A stretch of 64,000 nt of DNA from the NCBI GenBank assembly GCA_020832545.1, contig JAFIEK010000003.1, positions 1-64,000 on the forward strand, in the 5' to 3' direction. This document shows, one piece after another, positions 33,210 through 41,647 of this stretch. Below the pieces are notes generated by a model that was given only the letters and a program-made list of their open reading frames with translations, was not told the origin of the DNA and searched no databases. Within the stretch, counting starts at the first letter, position 1; each line of letters starts with the position of its first letter. The position numbers and the translations under genes were made by a program. This stretch comes from Pararhodobacter sp. GTDB lineage: Bacteria; Pseudomonadota; Alphaproteobacteria; Rhodobacterales; Rhodobacteraceae.

Positions 33210-35828
33210 TCATTCCTCAAGCAGCCAGTCGAGCGTGGCTCCTCTACGCTCGGCATCACGCGCGCGCCGTTGCGCCGCGAACAACTGGGCAAGCGGATCA
33301 TCGTCGTCCGCATCCATCGATTCCCGGACGTACGAGCTCGAAAACATACCGGCGAGCGCAGCATCTTCAACCCAGTCGTCGCCGCCGTGGTTCGTCGCCC
33401 GCTCAGCGAGTTCCTGGCCTATCGCACTTGTCCAATTTGCATCGGCACCCAAACGCGCGAACGCAGCATCAAGACGATGGCACAAGTCGGCGGCAAGTGG
33501 CGTTGTGCGATGCGGCCGCTGCCAACGAAAGCCTTCGCGACCGACCTCCTCAATAGCGCCAAGTCGCAAAAGTATGGCTACCAGCCCCGCTCCGCCGTGC
33601 CAGCCGATCCCGCGTCCGGTTAGGCGATTGCCGGCGACCCAATTAAATTGCCCGATCTTTACGGCGTAGTGGCACGCGGCAAATACACGGTCGAGCGCTG
33701 GAAGTTCATAAGCTGCGCCATGACGAAGGCTGTTTCCTAAGTGGTACCGTCCCTTCAGCTCTTGGAGTCGAAGCCATTCCCGCCGCTCATGGTCATTGAT
33801 TGGCCACTCATTGATTGTAGCAATCGCCAACAGCGATGCTAGAATTGTATCATCACCAGAATGGCGTGCCCAAAGACAGAGAGAATATTCGATTGCTTGC
33901 GTCCAAAATGGAAAGATGCTCCTTGGTTCACCAGCGTAGCGAGCAACGGCGTAGTGTCTGGCCTGCGTATCATTAAATAGCACTGGCCATTCTTGCGGCA
34001 TATTTTCCAAATAGCTCTGGATCTGCTCTGGTAGCGCGTAAACTCCAGGTAACGCCCGGACGAATAGATCTCTTCGAGTTAATAGGATTGGACCGATGCT
34101 GTTAGCCGAGCGGCCATCAGGCAAAATCTCCATTGCATCGTCCATCAGCTCGACAAGCCGGGTTGGTCCGCGACGACGCAAGGTCGTCTGGAGCGCTTGT
34201 GCAATTGTGCCGGGATCCTCGTCGCGGTTCGGGGTCGGAGCTTCGATCGCAATGGACTCTGGCAGCGGCGCTCCTCCAGTTCCGATCGCTATCCAACAAC
34301 CATCCTCAATTTCGAGAAAGAGATGCTGTGCCGCATCCATAACAATCTCTGCGTCGCGTCCGCTGCATGGATCATCTTCGAACATAGCGCGGTAACGCTG
34401 GACCAGGCGCTCGAGAAAATACAGTTCTTCGCCTGCAAGCAGTACATGCAAGCGAACCAATCGTGTCAGCCGCACTCCGACGCGCGACGGCATTAAGTAA
34501 TCGTAGAGTACCGGCTGGTTATGGATCAAGATAGCAGCGGCCCTTGCCGAGGGAACTGCATCGGCCGCTACCAGCAACACAAGGGGTTTCGGCAAGGGAC
34601 CATGGACGGCCGCAGCTATTATTTCACCTGCGGCTTCTATTGCGGTGGCATCGGCATCGGGAGAGAGCCAGCCATGTGGCATAGGGTGTGCCACCTGGTC
34701 GAGCCACGCGTCGAGGTTCAGTTTCTGAATATCGAGCGCGAGGCGAACATACGGATCAAGTCCCTTACGCCGCTCATGGACGTCTTCGCGGCGAAGCAAT
34801 GTTTCGCCTCCAACGAGGCTGATCCAGGCCGCGCGTCCCTCACGGGCCAGAAGTTCGGCGATCGGCGCTCGAAGAACACGGATCCGGATGCGCTTGAGCG
34901 ATTTGGCCTCGATCTGGCGGATTCGTTCTCGCGTGACTGACTCGTCGCTACCAATCTCCTCGAGCGTTTCAATAGTATTCTGACCGATGGCATTTCGGCG
35001 ACGTAAAATCCTTTGCGCTCGCGGATCGAGCTCGGCAAGCAGCCATTCGAGCCGATCGACTAGACAGTCATGCTCTGGTGTGGCGAATTGATCGGGCAAG
35101 GACGCAACGGCTTCAACGGCGGCCCCATTCCCGAATCCTGGCTTGCCGACTCCAACATGCTGCATGGGCTCCGGTCCGCCCAGCAGCCACGCAGCCAAAG
35201 GTGCTGTGTCGGCATAGCCCGCCTTGTGCAATCGCATGGCGATGTAACGATCACAGAACTTTCGAAACTCATTTACTGACTTGCGCCCGCAATTGGGCAC
35301 GCGCAACATCTTGCCAGTTGTTGCCTGGAAGTGGTCGATTACATTGGCGAACGGCATGGACGACAGCGCGGCTTCATTCAGCGCACTGCCAAGACGCGCC
35401 GAGAAGAGCTCACCGCGCATTGCTTCGGCAACCGTCTCGTCTGCGAATAATTCGAGCAATTCCGCGCGGTTTATGGCTGCTTCAGACGGACTCGGAACCC
35501 GAGGCGCGGCAATTCCAGCTACTGACACGGCATGCACAAGTGCATCCAGTTCACTCGCAGTCTTGCGGCCAAAATTGCGAATGCCGACCATCATGATGCG
35601 TTGAGCTTCTGCACCGGCATGGAGATAGGCACCGACTGTCCTCAAAGGGAGCGTGTCAGCGTCGGTTGCTAAAAAAATCGAATTGCGCAGCCGTACCGAA
35701 ACGTCATGCTGTTCAACCAGCGCAAGTAGCTCATAGTCGCGCACGTCGATGGCGGACTCGTCCACTCTATTGCTACCAACCAAATGATCGGACGCCTCGG
35801 CTAATTGGGGCAAACGGTCTCTATTCAT
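33210..35828 (-). CDS. Alpha-CTD/sigma-region-4-like regulator, 872 aa
   Basis: An 872-residue protein built from transcription-machinery parts. Residues about 40-100 and 140-195 each look like the C-terminal domain of RNA polymerase alpha, with the helix-hairpin-helix segments VGIRNFGRKTASELDAL and VPNCGRKSVNEFRKF. Residues about 262-318 are a sigma-70 region-4-like helix-turn-helix: LDPRAQRILRRRNAIGQNTI, then TLEEIGSDESVTRERIRQIE. The remaining 550 residues are helical with no domain I recognise. It could bind DNA or imitate polymerase contacts. It begins at the stop of the RelA/SpoT-like gene (TAATG overlap), suggesting a fixed pair. Confidence 0.82.
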   Translation of the reverse strand: MNRDRLPQLAEASDHLVGSNRVDESAIDVRDYELLALVEQHDVSVRLRNSIFLATDADTLPLRTVGAYLHAGAEAQRIMMVGIRNFGRKTASELDALVHAVSVAGIAAPRVPSPSEAAINRAELLELFADETVAEAMRGELFSARLGSALNEAALSSMPFANVIDHFQATTGKMLRVPNCGRKSVNEFRKFCDRYIAMRLHKAGYADTAPLAAWLLGGPEPMQHVGVGKPGFGNGAAVEAVASLPDQFATPEHDCLVDRLEWLLAELDPRAQRILRRRNAIGQNTIETLEEIGSDESVTRERIRQIEAKSLKRIRIRVLRAPIAELLAREGRAAWISLVGGETLLRREDVHERRKGLDPYVRLALDIQKLNLDAWLDQVAHPMPHGWLSPDADATAIEAAGEIIAAAVHGPLPKPLVLLVAADAVPSARAAAILIHNQPVLYDYLMPSRVGVRLTRLVRLHVLLAGEELYFLERLVQRYRAMFEDDPCSGRDAEIVMDAAQHLFLEIEDGCWIAIGTGGAPLPESIAIEAPTPNRDEDPGTIAQALQTTLRRRGPTRLVELMDDAMEILPDGRSANSIGPILLTRRDLFVRALPGVYALPEQIQSYLENMPQEWPVLFNDTQARHYAVARYAGEPRSIFPFWTQAIEYSLCLWARHSGDDTILASLLAIATINEWPINDHERREWLRLQELKGRYHLGNSLRHGAAYELPALDRVFAACHYAVKIGQFNWVAGNRLTGRGIGWHGGAGLVAILLRLGAIEEVGREGFRWQRPHRTTPLAADLCHRLDAAFARLGADANWTSAIGQELAERATNHGGDDWVEDAALAGMFSSSYVRESMDADDDDPLAQLFAAQRRARDAERRGATLDWLLEE

Positions 35829-36916
35829 TAGGCGACAGCTGGTGCTTCGGTGACTTGTGGTGCGTATTCCTTGAACGCGCGCGCTAGCGAGTAAAGCCGT
35901 CCCGGGCGCTTCGCCCCACTACTAGGTGACAGGGTCTCCTCAATCGTCGCCGCGCCGACCTGGAGAATACCAATTAGGACAAGGTCTGCGGATGCACTGT
36001 TGAGCCCAAGTTCGGAACGACCGGCTTGCTCGAGATAGTCATTGAAAGCCTCGATAGCAGCGGCGGCAAGATCGGGCTGAAATGCTTTTTCACTGGTGGC
36101 CTTGTCTATTTTTTCGACCGAGCTCAGCCCCAAAATCATGGCCGCGTCGAAGGCCGGTCCGGCGTTGACGGATAGATCAGCATCTGGAAACGACGGGCGT
36201 AGTCGGGCTACAAAATCATGAACGTCTACGAAGTCGCCAGTCTGCACAGTCATGCGGGCAACATTGGCCGCGAGCAACCGTGTGATCGCGGCATCGCCAG
36301 CACGCGTCAGATGCCCCAACGTTTCTAACAGGCCGCGTTCAGCATCGCTGGGACCTTCGCCTTCTGGCTTGTATCCGATATCGTGTTCGATCTCATTCCA
36401 GACGTGGGCCATCATTGAGCAAATTTGGATCTCGCAACTGGCCCCGCGCAGGTTTTCGTAATTGCCCAGCAATTCACTTTCTCTGAGGTGTACTTGGCAG
36501 TGGGTAGCGCGATAAAACTGGCCTACCGCGGGGGCGAGCTTGTCCTTGAGGTCGACTTCTATGGCTCCGCCATCAGCGCCGCAGAACAGTTCACTGATCG
36601 CTTCCGCGGCGCGCGCTTCGTCTTCCGGTCGATATGTCGCGATCCGAACGCCAGCAAAATCACCGATCCGAGCGAACACATCGTCGACTGTCGCAAAATT
36701 CTTATCAGAACGACGGGCGAAGCGGCGTAATTTGCCCTCGAAACTTCGGACTGTTTTGGTTCGCGACGTGACTTGCGCACGAATGGCGTTGTCTTCGACA
36801 ACGGCCGTCCGGCAAAGGTCCGCCACGCGACTGGCGAGCTTAAGGTAACGGTCGCGCTCACGAACGTAGCGCGCTACAGCCTCGTTGATAACATTATCGC
36901 TTATCGGCACGCACAA
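35828..36916 (-). CDS. RelA/SpoT-type nucleotide pyrophosphokinase-like protein
   Basis: A 362-residue protein. Residues about 50-185 carry the synthetase-domain motifs: RTKTVRSFEGKLRRF (52-66), RIGDFAGVR (83-91), YRATHCQVH (135-143), and EIQICSMMAHVWNEIEHDIG (162-181). There is no HD hydrolase domain and no TGS/ACT region, so it belongs with small alarmone synthetases such as the toxin or phage-sensing types. The C-terminal 170 residues are helical and unassigned. It is the first gene of the six-gene operon, whose later members are a nuclease-helicase and an ATPase; it could make a signalling or toxic nucleotide during infection. Confidence 0.88.
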   Translation of the reverse strand: MCVPISDNVINEAVARYVRERDRYLKLASRVADLCRTAVVEDNAIRAQVTSRTKTVRSFEGKLRRFARRSDKNFATVDDVFARIGDFAGVRIATYRPEDEARAAEAISELFCGADGGAIEVDLKDKLAPAVGQFYRATHCQVHLRESELLGNYENLRGASCEIQICSMMAHVWNEIEHDIGYKPEGEGPSDAERGLLETLGHLTRAGDAAITRLLAANVARMTVQTGDFVDVHDFVARLRPSFPDADLSVNAGPAFDAAMILGLSSVEKIDKATSEKAFQPDLAAAAIEAFNDYLEQAGRSELGLNSASADLVLIGILQVGAATIEETLSPSSGAKRPGRLYSLARAFKEYAPQVTEAPAVA

Positions 36917-36989
36917 CCTCCGTTCCTTCGAAACTGCATGCTTCGAGCTTTGGTGTCGATAGAAAATCAGGCGAAGCTCACAAAGTGTA

Positions 36990-37400
36990 CCAGTTCGGTG
37001 TCAGCGAACTGTGTTAGTTCGCACTTTGTTCCAGCGCGCCAGTGAGGAATACTGACCGTTCCGGGGTCCCAGGAGACCCACCATGCCTCGCTTCGAGTGC
37101 CGTGCGCGAGGGTCGACAGGCTAGTTTCATCGGCGAAGACGCGCGGTCCCTTCAGGATCTCGCCCAGCACATGCGCGGCGAGGATCTCCAGCTCGAAGCC
37201 TGTCCGGCCCATCCATTGAGCCATCAGCCGCCGGTCAATCTCGACCCCGCCGCGGGCATAGATCGCTTCATGGCGGTAGAGCGGCAGGCCGTCCGCGTAT
37301 TTCGAGACGGCGATCTGGGCCTGTAGCGCCTCGGTCGACAGCCGGAATACCGGGCCGAGGGGATGGTCGCAAATGCTCGTAACCGTCCGGCCTAACTGCC
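36990..37400 (-). pseudogene. IS66 TnpC fragment
   Basis: On the minus strand the peptide TEALQAQIAVSKYADGLPLY and RHEAIYARGGVEIDRRLMAQ, then WMGRTGFELEILAAHVLGEI followed by FADETSLSTL matches the central part of an IS66 TnpC transposase. Both ends are lost: after FADETSLSTLAHGT the reading runs into unrelated sequence, and no zinc region or inverted repeat is present. It differs clearly from the complete IS66 copy at 25.9-28.4 kb. It lies in the gap upstream of the RelA/SpoT-like gene and could have supplied or displaced its promoter. Confidence 0.8.
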
Positions 37401-37439
37401 CTGTCGCGGGTTGAGAGTGCGGGATAGTGCCCACCATCG

Positions 37440-37700
37440 ACAGTGGACACTATGTAGGTTGCGTGGCCCTTCGGACGAAGCGGCTTTGGACGGGTGAGGA
37501 GAAGCAGTCGATCTGCTTCCAGACGGCGGCACCGGCGTTTCCGTTGCCTAGGTGGCGCGGCGCTACACGGTCAATGCGAACCTGATCTTCAATTGGCTGC
37601 GCGATCGCCGCTACGCGCCGGACCCTGCGGCGGTGCCTGCGCCTGCGGTGGGGCCCTGGCCTGCTGCCGGTTCCATGGCCATCGGGTTAGGCTGCATAGC
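37440..37700 (+). pseudogene. IS66 TnpA fragment
   Basis: Plus-strand sequence resembles IS66 TnpA with frame damage: LWTGEEKQSICFQT in one frame and, after a stop, VARRYTVNANLIFNWLRDRR followed by YAPDP in another. This is the helix-turn-helix part of TnpA. It faces away from the TnpC fragment at 36990-37400, so the two pieces come from a rearranged element or from two elements. It fills the gap between region 2 and dndA. Confidence 0.65.
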
Positions 37701-37726
37701 GCGGACCTCGAACTCCCGCTCCTAAC

Positions 37727-38866
37727 CTAAACCAATATTTTCAAACCCCTGATCGCCTTTGCGAGTTCATGCCAGGGCGTCGGCGGCTGCAAGTGGCTCC
37801 ACGAAAGCCGGACGATCGATTCAATCGTTTCTTTATCCAACCCCATGGCGATCAGAACGTGGGAGGCCTCACGCCGCGATGACGTGCATGCGGACCCATT
37901 TGAGATTGCCACATCGTCCCGCAGGGCAAGCATGAGAGCCTCGGAGTCTACGCCCATAAACCCCAGGGTCAGGACATGGCCCAATGCGTGGGATTGATCA
38001 CCTATGAGAATGGGTTTGAGAGGTTCAAGCTCCTTTAGAGCTATTTGTCGCTCTGCCAAGCAGGCGTTCCGCCGCAACAAGTGATCCCGCATGGCAATCA
38101 TCGCCGCAGCACCGAATCCAGCAATCAGCGGAACCGGCAATGTTCCTGGCCGCAAGTTTCGTTCCTGACCCCCACCAAGCATTAGCGGCTTAAGTGGAGG
38201 TCGTTCGTACCCTCTGCGCCGTGCGATGAGGGCGCCTACACCCTTGGGACCGAACAACTTGTGTGCGCTGACTGAAAGCAAATCAATTCGAGCGTGCCGC
38301 GGACCTTCGAGGTCCTTGCCAAAGCCCTGAACCGCGTCCACGTGAAAGTAAGCGGTATGATCCCTTAGAGCGCTCGCGATGTCTCCAATCGGCTGTAGAA
38401 TGCCCGTTTCGTTGTTTGCCTGCATTACCGAGACAAGCAGCGTGTCGTCTCGAACCGCGGCAAGAACGTCCTCTGTCAACACACGCCCTGACTTCCCAAC
38501 GCCAACGACAGTCAGCTCAAACCCTTGATCTTCCAGCGCCTTCATTGGCTCGAGCACCGCTTTGTGTTCAATCGCTGTTGTCACAAGGTGTTGCCGACCG
38601 GTTCGGCGGCCATGGTCGGCCAGGCCAAAGATGGCCAAGTTGTTCGCCTCGGTGGCTCCGGACGTGAAAATCACCTCGGATGGCTCCGCGCTGGCTACGG
38701 TAGCGATTTGCTCTCGCGCAAGCTGTACCGCCTTGTTTGCGCGGGAGCCGAACTCATGCGTGCGGCTCCCGGCGTTGCCGTACTCTACGTCGAAGTAGCG
38801 CAGCATCACTTCGCGAACTTCAGCTTCAAGGGGCGTGGTGGCATTGTTGTCCAGATAGATCGGCAT
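37727..38866 (-). CDS. dndA: DndA, cysteine desulfurase for DNA phosphorothioation
   Basis: A 379-residue PLP enzyme of the IscS/NifS class. The PLP lysine is K203 in SVSAHKLFGPKG, and the active-site cysteine is C327 in ISNGSACTSSRREASHVL. It takes sulfur from cysteine and passes it to DndC for replacement of a non-bridging oxygen in the DNA backbone. It is divergent from dndBCDE across a 140-bp control region, as in Streptomyces. Because it sits here and not in an isc/suf cluster, the dndA assignment is firm. The 5' end has GAAGAAG as a ribosome site. Confidence 0.93.
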   Translation of the reverse strand: MPIYLDNNATTPLEAEVREVMLRYFDVEYGNAGSRTHEFGSRANKAVQLAREQIATVASAEPSEVIFTSGATEANNLAIFGLADHGRRTGRQHLVTTAIEHKAVLEPMKALEDQGFELTVVGVGKSGRVLTEDVLAAVRDDTLLVSVMQANNETGILQPIGDIASALRDHTAYFHVDAVQGFGKDLEGPRHARIDLLSVSAHKLFGPKGVGALIARRRGYERPPLKPLMLGGGQERNLRPGTLPVPLIAGFGAAAMIAMRDHLLRRNACLAERQIALKELEPLKPILIGDQSHALGHVLTLGFMGVDSEALMLALRDDVAISNGSACTSSRREASHVLIAMGLDKETIESIVRLSWSHLQPPTPWHELAKAIRGLKILV

Positions 38867-38940
38867 CTTCTTCTTCAGCTCCAGTGCACCCGTCAGGAGG
38901 GGTTAGCAGGTTGTGCCTCGCGGTTCAAACTGCATGTTAT

Positions 38941-38972
38941 CTGTTTGTTATTCCGTTTGACAAACAGTTTGT
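38941..38972. promoter_or_regulatory. Nested palindromes between dndA and dndB
   Basis: CTGTTTGT (38941-38948) and ACAAACAG (38960-38967) are perfect inverted repeats with an 11-nt spacer. Overlapping them are GTTTG-A-CAAAC (38955-38965) and ACAAAC-A-GTTTGT (38960-38972), both perfect. The cluster lies 35 bp before dndB and 74 bp before dndA, so one regulator bound here could control both directions. DndB has been reported as a repressor of dnd genes in Salmonella, making it the first candidate. Confidence 0.55.
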
Positions 38973-39006
38973 GACTTGGCAGAACCTGGGAAACTCGCGA
39001 GGGACC

Positions 39007-40098
39007 ATGGACGACGCATTTCACTACGCTTTTCCTGCGATTCGCGGCGTTCAAGCTGGCCGTGAATACTATGTCTCGATGTGCCCGCTCCGCCTGATTC
39101 CAAAGATCTTTCTCTTCGACGAGGAGGAGCTAACCCCTGAGCTGCGCTCTCAGCGAACTCTGAACAAGGCGCGGATTCCGGAGATGACGCGATACCTTAC
39201 CGAGCAAGAAGACACCTACGTCTTCTCGGCCATCACTGCATCGGTCGATGCCGAGCTTGTGTTCGATGCGGTTTCGCAGGAGAACGACCGCCTAGGCGTC
39301 CTGCGGATCCCGATGTCAGGCACCTTTATCATCAACGACGGGCAGCACCGACGGGCGGCCATTGAGGCGGCGCTGAAATTGAATCCGAGGCTTGGCGAAG
39401 AGAGCATCGCTGTCGTTTTCTTCAGTGACGTCGGCCTGGCACGATCTCAGCAGATGTTCGCCGACTTGAACCGTTACGCTATCCGCCCTTCGACCTCGAT
39501 TTCGCTGCTCTATGACCACCGCGACACGGGTGCCGAGATGACCCGGCGTCTGGTTCTAGAAGCTGAACCGTTTCGTGATCTTGTAGAGATGGAGCGCAGC
39601 ACCCTGTCAGCGCGCTCGCGGCGGCTGTTTACGTTCAGTGCAATTTACCACGCAACCAACGCCCTCCTCGCCGATGCCAGCGACGACTCGGAAGCCAGCC
39701 TCAAGACCGCCAAGGCCTTCTGGGAAGAAGTTGCGAAGCAGCTGCCGGAGTGGAACCAAGTTCGTCGTGGCCGTCTGGCATCGGGCGAGGTGCGGCAAGA
39801 TCTAATTCATTCGCATGGCGTGGTTCTTCAGGCACTCGGCAAGGCGGGCGCGGCATTATTACGTGAGGTGCCGCAAGATTGGAGGGCGCGCCTGAAAGCA
39901 CTCTCAGAAATTGACTGGTCGCGGAACAGTCCGATATGGGCAGGCCGTGCGGTGGTCGGTGGTCGTCTTTCAAAGGCGACACAGAACGTCACTCTTACAG
40001 CAAACTACATCAAGAAAAGCCTCGGACTTGAGCTGTCACCAGAGGATCAGCGCATTGAGGACGCATTTGAGCGGGGAGACCATGAGCGAAACACCTAA
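39007..40098 (+). CDS. dndB: DndB, DGQHR-domain protein
   Basis: A 363-residue protein of the DGQHR family; the motif IINDGQHRRAAIEAA is at about 108-122. The start at 39007 (MDDAFHYAFPAIRGVQAGRE) has GAGGG upstream. DndB is not needed for sulfur insertion but affects how often sites are modified and has been reported to repress dnd transcription. It is the first gene of the plus-strand dnd operon and overlaps dndC by 17 bp. Confidence 0.93.
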   Translation: MDDAFHYAFPAIRGVQAGREYYVSMCPLRLIPKIFLFDEEELTPELRSQRTLNKARIPEMTRYLTEQEDTYVFSAITASVDAELVFDAVSQENDRLGVLRIPMSGTFIINDGQHRRAAIEAALKLNPRLGEESIAVVFFSDVGLARSQQMFADLNRYAIRPSTSISLLYDHRDTGAEMTRRLVLEAEPFRDLVEMERSTLSARSRRLFTFSAIYHATNALLADASDDSEASLKTAKAFWEEVAKQLPEWNQVRRGRLASGEVRQDLIHSHGVVLQALGKAGAALLREVPQDWRARLKALSEIDWSRNSPIWAGRAVVGGRLSKATQNVTLTANYIKKSLGLELSPEDQRIEDAFERGDHERNT

Positions 40099-41647
40099 AT
40101 CAGCAAGGCAATCCATCTTTAAGTCCGCCGGGTTTCAGGAAACGCTTTCTCAATCGATTGAGCAGATTCAGAAAACATACCTTTCGGACCAGATCCCCTG
40201 GGTAATCGGCTACAGCGGTGGCAAAGACTCAACGGCAGTGTTGCAGCTGGTGTGGCTGGCTCTTTCAAAGCTTGAACCCAAAGATCGCCGGAAGATTGTT
40301 CACGTCATTTCGACCGACACTCTGGTGGAGAATCCGGTAGTTGCCGCGTGGGTCGACCGCTCTCATGAAGTCATGGGTGAAAACGCGGCGCAGTTAGGTC
40401 TGCCAATATACCCTCACAAGCTGACGCCCGACGTCCAAAATACTTTTTGGGTCAATTTGATCGGGCGAGGCTATCCCGCACCTAGGCCAAAGTTCCGTTG
40501 GTGCACCGAGAGAATGAAGATCCGTCCGGCGGATGCCTTCATTTCCGACGTGGTCAAACAAAATGGCGAGGCGATCGTCGTTCTCGGGACGCGCAAGGCC
40601 GAGAGCTCAGTTCGCGCGGCGCGCATGACGGCGAATGACGAGGGGCGTTTCCGTGAAAACCTGAGCTCACATAGCTCGCTTCCGAATGCATTCATCTACA
40701 GCCCGATCGCGGAGTGGACAAATGACGATGTTTGGCTGTTCCTGCTACAGGTAAAGAACCCTTGGGGCCATGATAATAAGGCCCTTCTGAGTATGTACCA
40801 AGGTGCCTCGCAGGACGCTGAGTGTCCCGTAGTTCTCGACACGTCAACGCCGAGCTGCGGTGACAGTCGTTTTGGCTGCTGGGTTTGCACACTTGTCGAA
40901 AAAGATAAGTCGATGTCGGCGATGATCCAGAATGACGAAGAAAAGGAGTGGATGGCTCCGCTGCTAGAGCTGCGCAACGCGCTCGATGAGCCTGACCACG
41001 ACAAGCGTGACTTCCGCAGGATGAGCGGGACGGTGCAGCTTTTCAACCACGACAACCGCCCAATCCCCGGTCCATACACACAGGCGACCCGAGAGGACTG
41101 GCTTCGTCGTCTACTTGCTGCTCAAGAGGTCGTCCGCAATCACCCCAAGGCCCCGCCGGAGGTTCGCGGGATCGAACTTGTGACACAGGACGAGCTCCAT
41201 GAAATCCGCAGGATCTGGGTCGCCGAAAAGTACGAAGTCGAAGACCGTTTGCCCACGATCTATGCCGAAGCGACGGGTCGGAGTTTTGCCGCGAAACGGC
41301 TGGACGACACGCAACCGTTCGGGGCAGAGGAAATGACAATTCTGAAGGATGCTGCGGGCGACGATCAAATTCATTTCGAACTGGTTCGTGAACTCCTGCA
41401 GGTCCAGCGAAGCTACCGAACGTCAAGTCGGCGTGCGAAGCTGTTCGAGCGTTTAGAGGAAGCTTTCAAACGCGGCTTCTACAACGACGTCGAAGACGCA
41501 ACCGGACGCGCTGCGCGCCGACGCGATCTTGGCGCCTTGTTGGAAACAGTCGGCGAAATCGGCAATGAGGGCGAGACCGCCGCAAGAGCCCTTCAACGAG
41601 AACTCGAGGAGCTTGCAGAAGTTCAGAAATCGGAGGACGCGAAATGA
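40082..41647 (+). CDS. dndC: DndC, PAPS-reductase-like iron-sulfur protein
   Basis: A 521-residue protein. The ATP-pyrophosphatase PP-loop is SGGKDS (45-50). Cysteines for the [4Fe-4S] cluster are visible: C141 in KFRWCTERMK and C259, C266, C269 in SCGDSRFGCWVC. DndC activates the DNA backbone and accepts sulfur from DndA. The C-terminal 200 residues are helical. It overlaps dndB at its start and dndD by 4 bp at its end. Confidence 0.95.
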   Translation: MSETPKSARQSIFKSAGFQETLSQSIEQIQKTYLSDQIPWVIGYSGGKDSTAVLQLVWLALSKLEPKDRRKIVHVISTDTLVENPVVAAWVDRSHEVMGENAAQLGLPIYPHKLTPDVQNTFWVNLIGRGYPAPRPKFRWCTERMKIRPADAFISDVVKQNGEAIVVLGTRKAESSVRAARMTANDEGRFRENLSSHSSLPNAFIYSPIAEWTNDDVWLFLLQVKNPWGHDNKALLSMYQGASQDAECPVVLDTSTPSCGDSRFGCWVCTLVEKDKSMSAMIQNDEEKEWMAPLLELRNALDEPDHDKRDFRRMSGTVQLFNHDNRPIPGPYTQATREDWLRRLLAAQEVVRNHPKAPPEVRGIELVTQDELHEIRRIWVAEKYEVEDRLPTIYAEATGRSFAAKRLDDTQPFGAEEMTILKDAAGDDQIHFELVRELLQVQRSYRTSSRRAKLFERLEEAFKRGFYNDVEDATGRAARRRDLGALLETVGEIGNEGETAARALQRELEELAEVQKSEDAK

